A stretch of 64,000 bases of DNA from an uncultured Spirochaeta sp. (GTDB lineage: Bacteria > Spirochaetota > Spirochaetia > DSM-27196 > Alkalispirochaetaceae): NCBI GenBank assembly GCA_913030605.1, contig CAJWEZ010000015.1, positions 1-64,000 of the forward strand. The letters run 5' to 3'. The notes under the pieces were generated by a model. It searched no databases and was not told the DNA's origin. It was given only the letters and a program-made list of their open reading frames with translations. A program made the position numbers and the translations under genes. Positions 45,742-54,450 of the stretch are shown piece after piece (position 1 is the first letter of the stretch; the number at the start of each line of letters is the position of its first letter).

Positions 45742-45791
45742 GCGACCGGCGTGTAGGCGACCGGCGTGTAGGCGACCGGCGTGTAGGCGAC
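45732..45791. repeat. Four perfect tandem copies of a 15-bp unit
   Basis: The unit CGGCGTGTAGGCGAC is repeated four times without change, starting within the last codons of the SDR gene. Because the unit contains an in-frame TAG, each copy carries the stop context, so the SDR C-terminus is unaffected by copy number. Replication slippage is the likely origin. Confidence 0.9.
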
Positions 45792-45798
45792 CGGAGGA

Positions 45799-46608
45799 TC
45801 ACACCGCGACCACCTCCCGGATCATGATCGCGGCCCCGGCGATCAGAACAAACCATCCGAACGCCGGTTTGAGACGAGCGGCGGATACGCGACGGGATGC
45901 CGCCATGCCGATGAGGATGCCGACTGCGGTCATGGCGGCGAACGCGAGCAGAAAACGCCAGTCAACCGCGGCGCTCGATTCGACGTCACCAAGGAAACCG
46001 ATGAGCGACTTTCCGGCGATGATTACCAGCGACGTCCCAACCGCCGTTTTCATCGGCAGGCGGGCGAGTACGACGAGCGCAGGAACGATCAGGAATCCAC
46101 CACCGGCGCCCACCAGTCCCGTGAGTACCCCCACAACGACACCTTCGGCGACCACCGCAAGGAGGAACGTCCCCGTAGAACGCGGGGCGTGTACGTGCTG
46201 TCCCGGAGGGTCACGTCGGATCATGGAGACCGAGGCCAGGACCATCAGAAGTGCGAAGAGCACCATGATGCCCGTATCCCGCGTCACGGTGATGTCGCCG
46301 ACCCGGAACAGTGTGGCGGGAAGCGCCGGCACCAGATACAGTCGCGTAAGAAAGACGGAGATGACCGCCGGCACACCAAATCCGACGGCCACATCCACCC
46401 GTACGTCGCCCCGGCGGAGGTACCCCCCGGCGCCGATCAGGGCCGACAGTCCCACGACAAACAGCGAGTACGCGGTCGCCGTAAGCGGCGGAACCCCGAC
46501 GACGTATACGAGGACCGGTACGGTAAGGATCGAACCGCCACCACCAATCAGCCCGAGGGTCGCCCCGATCACGACCGCAAGAAGATATCCCGCAATGTTG
46601 AGTAGCAT
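45799..46608 (-). CDS. TauE/SafE (TSUP) family probable anion/sulfite exporter
   Basis: 269 residues, eight or so membrane helices in two repeats. The paired motifs GLIGGGGSILTVPVLVYV and GLVGAGGGFLIVPALVVLA are diagnostic for the TSUP family, which exports sulfite, sulfoacetate and similar anions. Upstream on the minus strand is an AT-rich TACTATACTATAG sequence that can serve as promoter and possibly operator. It is convergent with the SDR gene. A link to sulfite supply for cysteate synthesis is conceivable but the genes are 34 kb apart. Confidence 0.85.
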   Translation of the reverse strand: MLLNIAGYLLAVVIGATLGLIGGGGSILTVPVLVYVVGVPPLTATAYSLFVVGLSALIGAGGYLRRGDVRVDVAVGFGVPAVISVFLTRLYLVPALPATLFRVGDITVTRDTGIMVLFALLMVLASVSMIRRDPPGQHVHAPRSTGTFLLAVVAEGVVVGVLTGLVGAGGGFLIVPALVVLARLPMKTAVGTSLVIIAGKSLIGFLGDVESSAAVDWRFLLAFAAMTAVGILIGMAASRRVSAARLKPAFGWFVLIAGAAIMIREVVAV

Positions 46609-46852
46609 ACGCTATAGTATAGTATTTTTGTAATATACCGTCATCCCTATTTACGGCCCATCGCGCCATAGATGCGGTTGCCGGCCGCACCCCTCCACCC
46701 TGTCGTCGCCGTGCTACCGGCCCACCCCACGTCGCCGGCCACGCCCCACGCCCCACGTCACCGCCAACGCCCGCCGTCGCCACGCGCTCTCGTCGTCGCC
46801 GGCCACGCCCCCCGCTGTTGAGAGCTGCCGCGATGCGATACACTTGTCAGCC
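46609..46852. other. Intergenic region with cytosine-rich low-complexity DNA
   Basis: After an AT-rich promoter-like stretch (46612-46650), about 160 bases are extremely C-rich on the plus strand and contain a 17-bp direct repeat GTCGCCGGCCACGCCCC (46731-46747 and 46795-46811). No gene is seen. A C-rich, G-poor leader could serve as a Rho-binding region for the following transcript. Confidence 0.4.
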
Positions 46853-49800
46853 ATGAAGCCAGGACAGCGTTTCCGCAGATCGATTTCGATGATTCTCATC
46901 CTTGCCGTCGCACCGGCGATCTGGAGCCAGACGTACGCTCCCGTGCCGGGAGGCGAGCTCCTGGACCGTTTTCGCTCGCCCCTGTTTCTGGCGGGCACCG
47001 AAAACACAGCCTCCACCGAATCGGTGAGCGGCGATGTGGTAAATCCGGCGGCGTCCGCGCTCAAGCAACGCGTTCATCTCGACGTGAGCTACGCCGCGAT
47101 CATCGGCGACGGCGCCTGGGACGGACATACCGCCAACCTCGGAACCTCTATCCCGACCCCGGTGGGTGTCTTCTCCGGCTCCGTCAATTTCGCGCAGGCG
47201 CGGTACGAGGCCCTCGATCTGGGGCAACGCGGCAGCCTCAACCTGAGCTTTGCCAAGGACCTGTATCCCTCACTGCTGTTCGGTGCCGGTCTTCGCGGCC
47301 ACCTCGGTTCCGGAGGCGGGACCACCGACGTCGCCGGCGGACTCGACCTTGGCCTGATCCATATCCTGGGACCGCTGGGCCCTGTCCCCGAGCTGCGCTG
47401 GGGCGTCGCACTCACCCAGCTCGGCGTGGGACTCAACCCGCGCTCGGGAACCACCGGCAGTCCGGCGCCGTTCACGCTGGGCGCCGATCTGCAGGCGACG
47501 CTCGTGGACACCGCTGCGATCAACTGGACCGCTCACACGGGGTTCAGTCTGCCGTCGTTCCAGAATCTCCGGTTTCGTGCCGGCAGCACCCTCACCGCGT
47601 TCGATCGCATCGGTCTCACCGTCGGCTGGGACGTGGACCTCCGCGAACGCTCCGACGGAGATCGAACGGACGGCTCTCTCCTGCCGTCGGTGGGTCTCAC
47701 CGTGCGCATGCAAACCGGTCGCGGCGCGTCCGCAGGCGACGGAAACACCTCCGGGGGCTCCGCCGCCGGTGAGGATGCTCGTCCCTGGAGTCGCAGTGAC
47801 GTGGCGATCCACAGCGCGTGGGCGCCACTCTATCCGAACGTCTGGGCCGCCGGAGCCGGCGCAAACATCGCCCTGGGCGTCATCGACCGGAACGCCCCGG
47901 CGATGGAGGTCTCCTATCCGGAGACCGAGTACGTGTCGCCGAACAACGACGGCGCCGCCGACGAGTTCCTCCTCCCGGTTTCCATTTCCGACGAACGCTA
48001 CGTCACCAGCTGGAGCCTCGAGATCTCCGATAGCGAGGGCACCGTCGTCCGACGCATCGAAAACAAGGAACAGCGTCCGGAAAACGCCGGATTCCGAAAC
48101 ATCATCGACCGCCTTCTCTACGTCGAAAAGGGCGTGCAGATCCCGGAAGAGATCCGCTGGGACGGTCGCACCGACGAGGGCGGCGTCGCCCCCGACGGCT
48201 CCTACACCTTTGTTGTTCGCGCGGTGGATGACAACGGGAACGCCCGCGTGAGCGATCCCCGGGAGCTGGTGGTCGACGCAACCCCGCCGCAGCCCTCGAT
48301 CGTTGAGCCCGAACAGTCCGACGCCCTGATCTTCTCGCCCAACGACGATGGAAACAAGGATGTTCTGACGATCGAACAGGACAGCACCCCGGAGGACGTG
48401 TGGACGCTGCAGATCCTCGATTCCGCCGACACCGTGGTGTACGAGGAAACGGTGGAGGATACCGCTCTCTCCTCCTTCACGTGGGACGGAACGGACAACC
48501 AGGGGACCCTGGTCCCCGACGGTGTGTACTCGTACCGGGTGGCATCGCAGGACCGCGCCCTGAACGAGGGCACCGCGCGGCTCAACAACATCATCGTGGA
48601 CACGGAGCCCACCCCGATCGGTCTGGCGACGGATCTGGGTGCGTTCTCGCCGAACGGTGACGGCCGTCAGGATTCCGTGCTCCTGACCCCCGACGTGCCG
48701 GTCACCGAGGGCATCCGCGAGTACAGCTATCGCGTCACCGATGCCGCCGGAAGCGTGGTCCGCACCCGCACCGGTGGGGAGAGTGCTCCCGCGGCGTGGC
48801 GTTTCGACGGCCGCGGCGACGACGGCTCCGTGCTGCCGGAGGGCTCCTACACGGTGACCCTCGAGCTCGTCTACCGCAACGGAAACCGCCCGCAGGCGGT
48901 GTCGCCGCCGCTCCAACTCGACGTGACGCCGCCACGTCTGGCGGTCAATGCGAGCACGCCGGTTTTTTCGCCCAACGGAGACGGCCGTCTGGATACCGTG
49001 TCCTTCGTTCAAGAGACCGAACGCGTGCCGTCGTGGCAGGCTGAGATCCTCGGCCCCGACGACAGCACCATTCGATCCTTCTCCTGGTCGGGTCGGCCCG
49101 ACCCGGAACTGGTGTGGGATGGTCGCACCGCAGCCGGTGAACGCGCCCCCGACGGTGATTATCGCTACGTGCTCACCGGACGGGACCGCGCAGGAAATCG
49201 CCGGGTCGGCGATGCCGTCACCGTGACCCTCGACACTCGTGAGACACCGGTGTTCGTGTCATCCTCCCGTCCCGCATTCTCCCCCGACGGCGACGGCTCC
49301 GCCGATACGATCGACCTTATTCCCCAGCTCCAGGATTCCCGCGGCGTTGAACGCTTCGACATGGAGCTGGTCGACGACAGCGGCGCTGTGGTCGCGCGCA
49401 TCTCCGACAGTGGACTGCCCCGGGCTACCTACGCCTGGGACGGCCGCGGTGCCACCGGACAGGTGGTTCCCGACGGTGACTACGCGGTCCGGCTGACGGT
49501 GCAGTATCGCCACGGAAACCGGCCGCAGGCGACAAGCGCCCCGTTCACCGTTGACACCCGGGATCCGTCGGCAACCGTCACCGCCGCCGACACGATATTT
49601 TCTCCCGACGGCGATGGTGACAAGGACACGATCACGATCGACCAGGCCTCCAGTGCCGAGACGCGCTGGACTGCGTCCGTGGTTCCCGCCGACGGCGGTA
49701 CCGCGGTCCGCAGTTGGCAGTTCTCCGGCGAACTCGCACCGCTCACCTGGGACGGAACGGACAACGATGGACAGATCGTCGCCGACGGTCGGTACCTCTA

Positions 49801-52180
49801 CCGTGTTGGGACGACCGACGAAGCGGGGAACAGTGTCTCGGCAACGACGCGACCGTTCCGGATCGACACGCGGGCGGTGGACGTCCAGCTGCGTCTGGGC
49901 GCGGCGGCGTTCAGCCCCAACGGCGACGGAATCCAGGATAGCGTCCCCGTGCTGCCGGCGGTGAACATCGATACACCGATACAGTCGTGGACGGTGACGA
50001 TGGAACGTGCCGATTCCGGCGAACCGGTATGGAGTCACCGACAGGACGGCGACCTCCAGGATCTGATCTGGGATGGTCGTAGCGACTCCGGAAATCGCGC
50101 CGGTGACGACACCTATCGGGCGCGGCTGAACGTGACCTTCGCGCGGGGGGACACCGTCACGGTTTCCAGTGCCCGCACCGTCACGCTGGATACGCACCCT
50201 CCGCGGGCCGATGTGACGTTCTCCAGCGATATCATCTCGCCGAACGGTGACGGAAACCTCGACGAACTCCGCATGACGCAGCGCACGAGCGAGGAGCCGC
50301 GCTGGACCGCCCGCGTCCTGAACGCCGCCGACCGCGAAGTCGGACGCTGGGAATGGGTGGGCCAGGCGCCGGAACAGGTCTCGTTTGCCGGCCTGGACAC
50401 CGCCCGCCGGCGGGTTCCCGACGGTGTATACCGCTACGAACTCCACGCTACCGACGAGGCCGGCAACAGCACCACAGTGGGACCGCGGCAGTTTGAAATC
50501 TACACGGCGGAGACACCGGTCGAAATGTACGCCTCCGATCCCGCCTTCAGTCCCAACGGCGACGGCACCCTCGATACCGTGGAGTTCCCGGTCATCGTGG
50601 GACCTGCGGAGGGACTGCAGCGCTACACGTTCACCATTCGCGACGCCGCCGGAACCGTGGTTCGCACGGAAACCGGAACCAGCCTGCCGGACCGCATCCC
50701 CTGGACCGGTTCTGACGACACCGGAGCCCGTGTGGCGGAGGGGAGCTACCGCGCAACCCTGCAGCTCGAATACCGACACGGGAACCGGCCCACCGCCGAG
50801 TCCGGGCCGGTTGAGCTGGACGTGACCCCGCCGGATCTCGCGGTGAACCCGTCCCACACGGTGTTCTCGCCGGACGGCGACGGACGCCGGGACGCGGTCA
50901 CGATTCAGCAGACAAGCGACGAGGCGCCGCAGTGGAACGCCCGCATTACCGGCGTCGACGGCGGCGAGGTCATTCGTGAGTTCAGCTGGACGGGTCGCGC
51001 CGAAACCCTCACCTGGGATGGAACCGACGCCGCCGGAAACGTCGTCCCCGACGGGTCCTACCGCTACGCGATCTCCGGCGCCGACGCCGCCGGAAACACG
51101 GCCTCGGCGACGGTTTCCGCGCTCCGGGTCGATACCCGACCGACCAGACTGTTCGTGACCCTGGACCGACGCACCGTCTCCCCGAACGGCGACGGCGTCG
51201 ACGACAGCCTGACGATCCGGACGATCGCGCGTCGACAGGACGGAGCCGAGTACGGCCTCGTTGAGATCCTCGATTCCGCCGGGGTTGTGGTGCGGCAGTT
51301 CCGCTCCGAGGCAGTGCGGGAGCAGAACACGGTCGTCTGGAACGGCGCCGGCACCGACGGATCGCTGCCGGACGGTGAGTACTTCGTTCGCTACCGCGTG
51401 GCGTACGACAACGGCGCTCTCGGCGAGACGGTATCGCCGGCGGTGACGCTGGACACCTCCGGGCCGCGGATGGACGTCGAACTGCGCGGACTCCCGTTCT
51501 CGCCGGACAACGACGGCCAGAACGACGAGCTCGACATCGCCCTGACCGTGGAAGACCGCAGCAGTATTGCATCGTGGACCTTCGAGATTCTCGACCGCAA
51601 CCGTCGTCCGTTCCAGGAGTTCACCGGGACGGGCCAGCCGCGCAACGAAATCCGCTGGGACGGCCGCAGCAGCACCGGGGAACTGGTCATTAGTGCAGAG
51701 GATTACCCGTACCGCTTCACCGCCGTGGACAGCACCGGCAACCGAAGCACCGTTGAGGGCGAGATTCCGATCGACATCCTCGTCGTTCGAGACGGAGACC
51801 TGCTCAAGGTGCAGATCTCGAACATCAATTTCGCGCCCAACAGCCCCGCTCTGGAGCTGGATCCTGACACCGAGGAGGGGCGCAAGAATCTCGCGGTACT
51901 CGATCGACTGGTCGAGGTCTTCGACAAGTACCGCAGCTACTCTATCCGTGTCGAGGGCCACGCGGTGAATATCAGCGGCACGGAACGCGAGCAGCGGGAA
52001 GAGCTGCTTCCGCTGTCCACCTCCCGCGCCGAAACGGTGCGGCAGGCGCTCATCGACCGGGGCATGGACCCGGACCGGATCAGTATCGTCGGCCGTGGCG
52101 GCAGCGATCCGATCGTGCCGCATACGGACCTCGAGAACCGCTGGAAAAACCGGAGGGTGGAGTTCATCCTGATCAGATAG
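46853..52180 (+). CDS. Giant outer-membrane protein: N-terminal beta region, 12 FlgD-type Ig repeats, OmpA C-terminus
   Basis: 1775 residues with a signal peptide (SISMILILAVAPAIWSQ). Residues about 25-350 are glycine- and beta-rich like a small outer-membrane barrel (SLNLSFAKDLYPSLLFGAGL). Then about twelve ~100-residue repeats follow, each opened by SPNGDGxxD or a variant and closed by WDGrdxxGxxvpDGxY and DxAGN. These match FlgD-like Ig domains, and the SPNGDGxxD loops look like calcium sites. The last ~120 residues are an OmpA peptidoglycan-binding domain (IRVEGHAVNISG, RISIVGRGGSDPIV). It should bridge outer membrane and cell wall. The ATG at 46853 is preferred over an in-frame TTG nine bases earlier. 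Confidence 0.88.
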   Translation: MKPGQRFRRSISMILILAVAPAIWSQTYAPVPGGELLDRFRSPLFLAGTENTASTESVSGDVVNPAASALKQRVHLDVSYAAIIGDGAWDGHTANLGTSIPTPVGVFSGSVNFAQARYEALDLGQRGSLNLSFAKDLYPSLLFGAGLRGHLGSGGGTTDVAGGLDLGLIHILGPLGPVPELRWGVALTQLGVGLNPRSGTTGSPAPFTLGADLQATLVDTAAINWTAHTGFSLPSFQNLRFRAGSTLTAFDRIGLTVGWDVDLRERSDGDRTDGSLLPSVGLTVRMQTGRGASAGDGNTSGGSAAGEDARPWSRSDVAIHSAWAPLYPNVWAAGAGANIALGVIDRNAPAMEVSYPETEYVSPNNDGAADEFLLPVSISDERYVTSWSLEISDSEGTVVRRIENKEQRPENAGFRNIIDRLLYVEKGVQIPEEIRWDGRTDEGGVAPDGSYTFVVRAVDDNGNARVSDPRELVVDATPPQPSIVEPEQSDALIFSPNDDGNKDVLTIEQDSTPEDVWTLQILDSADTVVYEETVEDTALSSFTWDGTDNQGTLVPDGVYSYRVASQDRALNEGTARLNNIIVDTEPTPIGLATDLGAFSPNGDGRQDSVLLTPDVPVTEGIREYSYRVTDAAGSVVRTRTGGESAPAAWRFDGRGDDGSVLPEGSYTVTLELVYRNGNRPQAVSPPLQLDVTPPRLAVNASTPVFSPNGDGRLDTVSFVQETERVPSWQAEILGPDDSTIRSFSWSGRPDPELVWDGRTAAGERAPDGDYRYVLTGRDRAGNRRVGDAVTVTLDTRETPVFVSSSRPAFSPDGDGSADTIDLIPQLQDSRGVERFDMELVDDSGAVVARISDSGLPRATYAWDGRGATGQVVPDGDYAVRLTVQYRHGNRPQATSAPFTVDTRDPSATVTAADTIFSPDGDGDKDTITIDQASSAETRWTASVVPADGGTAVRSWQFSGELAPLTWDGTDNDGQIVADGRYLYRVGTTDEAGNSVSATTRPFRIDTRAVDVQLRLGAAAFSPNGDGIQDSVPVLPAVNIDTPIQSWTVTMERADSGEPVWSHRQDGDLQDLIWDGRSDSGNRAGDDTYRARLNVTFARGDTVTVSSARTVTLDTHPPRADVTFSSDIISPNGDGNLDELRMTQRTSEEPRWTARVLNAADREVGRWEWVGQAPEQVSFAGLDTARRRVPDGVYRYELHATDEAGNSTTVGPRQFEIYTAETPVEMYASDPAFSPNGDGTLDTVEFPVIVGPAEGLQRYTFTIRDAAGTVVRTETGTSLPDRIPWTGSDDTGARVAEGSYRATLQLEYRHGNRPTAESGPVELDVTPPDLAVNPSHTVFSPDGDGRRDAVTIQQTSDEAPQWNARITGVDGGEVIREFSWTGRAETLTWDGTDAAGNVVPDGSYRYAISGADAAGNTASATVSALRVDTRPTRLFVTLDRRTVSPNGDGVDDSLTIRTIARRQDGAEYGLVEILDSAGVVVRQFRSEAVREQNTVVWNGAGTDGSLPDGEYFVRYRVAYDNGALGETVSPAVTLDTSGPRMDVELRGLPFSPDNDGQNDELDIALTVEDRSSIASWTFEILDRNRRPFQEFTGTGQPRNEIRWDGRSSTGELVISAEDYPYRFTAVDSTGNRSTVEGEIPIDILVVRDGDLLKVQISNINFAPNSPALELDPDTEEGRKNLAVLDRLVEVFDKYRSYSIRVEGHAVNISGTEREQREELLPLSTSRAETVRQALIDRGMDPDRISIVGRGGSDPIVPHTDLENRWKNRRVEFILIR

Positions 52181-52199
52181 TGTGCTATGATCGCGCCAT

Positions 52200-53486
52200 A
52201 TGGTGCGAACGCCCCCTTCCTGTCGCCGCGCTGCGCTATCGGTAGCGTATCGCGGCCTCATTCCCGTACTCCTCATGCTGGGTGCCCCCGCCGTTCTCAC
52301 GGCGGCGGAGGCGCTCACGGGACGTGTCATCTCCGCGATCACCCTCGAAGGCCTGCGAAAAACACGGGAAGAGGTTGTGTACAACCTGATCGACGCGCGC
52401 CCCGGAGACGTAGTCACCGCCGATCTGGTGGACGATATCGAGGCGTCACTGGTTGACAGTGACCTCTTTGCTGAAGTAACAGTCACCGGCCGACCGGTGG
52501 GCGAGGATACCGCCGAGATCGTCGTGGATATCGACGAAAAGTGGACGCTGGTTCCGATCCCGTTTTTCTCGACCGATGGGAGCGGGTTCAACGGCGGGCT
52601 GATCCTCATTGAAAGCAACCTCTTCGGACGCAACAAGCAACTCGTCAGCGCTGCCTTTGGCGGGACCGGAGGAGCCCGCGGATTCTTCGCCTACGCAGAC
52701 CCGGCGGTGTTCGAAAGTCGGTGGACGACCAGCCTCAGCGCGGCCACCGGCCGCTCCGAGGAGGACCGGGAGCTTCCGGACGGCACAGCGGTGCGAACCT
52801 ACGAGACCGAGTCCCGTGCGGCCCGCGCCGGGTTGGGCTACCGCTTCACCCGGAGTCTGGAGGCTTCGGCGGGTATCCGGGTGCGGGACGAGAGGATCAC
52901 CTCGCAGTCCATCGGCGCCGCGGCGGGAGACGCCACCGAGATCGATGATCCCGGGACGTTCCTCGAGCCGGACGTGTCGGTGAGCTACGATGGAACCCGG
53001 GCGGTGGATGTTCTGCGCGTCGGTCCGCGCCTGTCGCTCGACGGCCGCACGGTCACCGGAGGCGGCTGGGAGGTTCAGGCGACGGCGGGGTGGAGCGCGG
53101 CGGTGTTCGGCACGCACCGCCTCCGTCTGCTGGCGTCCGGAGGGTTCGGCGAAATGCCCGAGATCGCCGAGACGGTGATCAGTGGCCGCGACGGGTATCG
53201 GACGCTGCCGTACCAGGCGGTGAGCGCCGACAGCTGGGGCAGCGGGACGGTCATCTACGATCTACCGGTCCTGTCCGACGACTGGGGAGCGCTGGTGCTC
53301 TCCCACTACTGGGAGGCCGGAGCCTACGACACGGCGATCATCGACCCGCAGCCCTTTTTCGGTCCCGGCGGCGGATTCAGGGTGTACATCCGCCAGGTGG
53401 CGATCCCGGCGCTGGGACTGGACGTGGCGTACAATCTCCGCGACGGCGGATTCGTTTTCAGTTTTTCGCTCGGCGCACAGATGTGA
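52200..53486 (+). CDS. POTRA/BamA-like outer-membrane beta-barrel protein
   Basis: 428 residues. After a signal peptide (GLIPVLLMLGAPAVLTAAEA) comes one POTRA domain (about 40-115, AITLEGLRKTREEVVYNLID, DIEASLVDSDLFAEVTV), then a beta-barrel (LIESNLFGRNKQLVSAAFGG ... NLRDGGFVFSFSLGAQM) with the short C-terminal aromatic end. A single POTRA makes it shorter than true BamA (five) or TamA (three); it is likelier a surface-antigen D15-like or FhaC/TPS-like relative. It follows the OmpA-like gene by 20 bases and may help insert or secrete a product. Confidence 0.75.
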   Translation: MVRTPPSCRRAALSVAYRGLIPVLLMLGAPAVLTAAEALTGRVISAITLEGLRKTREEVVYNLIDARPGDVVTADLVDDIEASLVDSDLFAEVTVTGRPVGEDTAEIVVDIDEKWTLVPIPFFSTDGSGFNGGLILIESNLFGRNKQLVSAAFGGTGGARGFFAYADPAVFESRWTTSLSAATGRSEEDRELPDGTAVRTYETESRAARAGLGYRFTRSLEASAGIRVRDERITSQSIGAAAGDATEIDDPGTFLEPDVSVSYDGTRAVDVLRVGPRLSLDGRTVTGGGWEVQATAGWSAAVFGTHRLRLLASGGFGEMPEIAETVISGRDGYRTLPYQAVSADSWGSGTVIYDLPVLSDDWGALVLSHYWEAGAYDTAIIDPQPFFGPGGGFRVYIRQVAIPALGLDVAYNLRDGGFVFSFSLGAQM

Positions 53487-53507
53487 TTCGAAACATGTGA
53501 GGCTGCA

Positions 53508-54173
53508 TTGGCACAAGGAGACTATCCGGTGATACTCATCGAGGGACAGATCGGGGTCGGCAAGACGACTATCGGCGAAATCGTTCAGGAACGGGCGGGT
53601 ATTCCCCTGTACCGGGAGCTCGGCAATCCGGACACGCTGGACCTTCTGGACCGGTTTTACGCGGACAAGCGCCGCTGGGCGTTCACCCTGCAGATCCATT
53701 TCCTCAACGAACGCTTCCGCATGATCAAGCAGATATTTCGCGACGGCGGTGGGATTCTCGACCGTTCGATCTTCGGCGATCGGATCTTTGCAGAAATGCT
53801 GAACGCCGACGGCGACATGACCGATGAGGAGTTCCGCACCTACTCCACTCTGCTGGACAACATGCTCGAACATACGCAACGGCCGCACCTGCTCATTTAC
53901 CTCGACGCCGGCGTGGAGACCGCCCTGGAGCGGATCAAACGGCGAAACCGGGGCCTCGAGTCCGGCATCCCCCGCGACTATCTGGAAGGGCTGAACCGTC
54001 GCTATCTGTCGTGGTACGACGCCTACGACCTGTCGCCGAAGATCTTCGTGAACACCGAGGAGTTTCACGTGGACATTCCGGAGCAGCTCGAGCCGGTGAT
54101 TCAGCGCATTCTGGATGCGATCGGAACCGACTACCGCGAGAAACAACCGGGGCCGCTCCTCGGTCATCGTTGA
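53508..54173 (+). CDS. Deoxynucleoside kinase (dNK/dGK family)
   Basis: 221 residues. The P-loop IEGQIGVGKTTIGEIV and the DRS motif in GGGILDRSIFGDRIFAEML are typical of dCK/dGK/dAK enzymes, with the LID region ERIKRRNRGLESGIP and a catalytic Glu before it. It should salvage deoxynucleosides to monophosphates. The start is TTG at 53508 with a weak GAGG site; no ATG in the right place gives a full P-loop. It lies 21 bases after the beta-barrel gene. Confidence 0.88.
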   Translation: MAQGDYPVILIEGQIGVGKTTIGEIVQERAGIPLYRELGNPDTLDLLDRFYADKRRWAFTLQIHFLNERFRMIKQIFRDGGGILDRSIFGDRIFAEMLNADGDMTDEEFRTYSTLLDNMLEHTQRPHLLIYLDAGVETALERIKRRNRGLESGIPRDYLEGLNRRYLSWYDAYDLSPKIFVNTEEFHVDIPEQLEPVIQRILDAIGTDYREKQPGPLLGHR

Positions 54174-54213
54174 CAGGGCGCGCACACAGGCCCTACGCTA
54201 CAATTACAGGACT

Positions 54214-54428
54214 GATTCCGAGAGAGAGCGGACCGCGATAACGCGGCCCCGCCGCCGAAGGTGCAAGGGTGCGATCCGGCCAGGCGACACCCGAAACTCT
54301 CAGGCACAAGGATCGGAATCGGGCGTGCACGCTCTGGAGAGCCGGCGACCGCAATCAGCGGGCGGTCACCGCACCGACGGGGAACACCGCCACCGTGGCG
54401 GCTAATCTCTCAGGTTTCCGGACAGGGC
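54214..54428 (+). promoter_or_regulatory. Tandem glycine riboswitch
   Basis: Two glycine aptamers in a row. Aptamer 1 is closed by P1 GATTCCGA/TCGGAATC (54214-54221 and 54313-54320) and contains GAGAGAG, GCCGAAGGTGCAA and AACTCTCAGGCACAAGGA. Aptamer 2 is closed by GCTCTG/CAGGGC (54331-54336 and 54423-54428) and contains GGAGAGCC, CACCGACGGGGAACA and AATCTCTCAGG with GGACAGGG. The ribosome-binding site GAGGAG and start codon of the glycine-cleavage gene follow within 23 bases, so it should act as a glycine-activated switch at translation. Confidence 0.93.
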
Positions 54429-54450
54429 AACCAGGCCACGAGGAGCCCAT

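Noticed and set aside
49259-52636. 1125-codon minus-strand frame under the OmpA-like gene
   Set aside because: It arises from codon periodicity of the repeat region; its composition is low-complexity and the plus-strand protein is coherent from signal peptide to OmpA domain.
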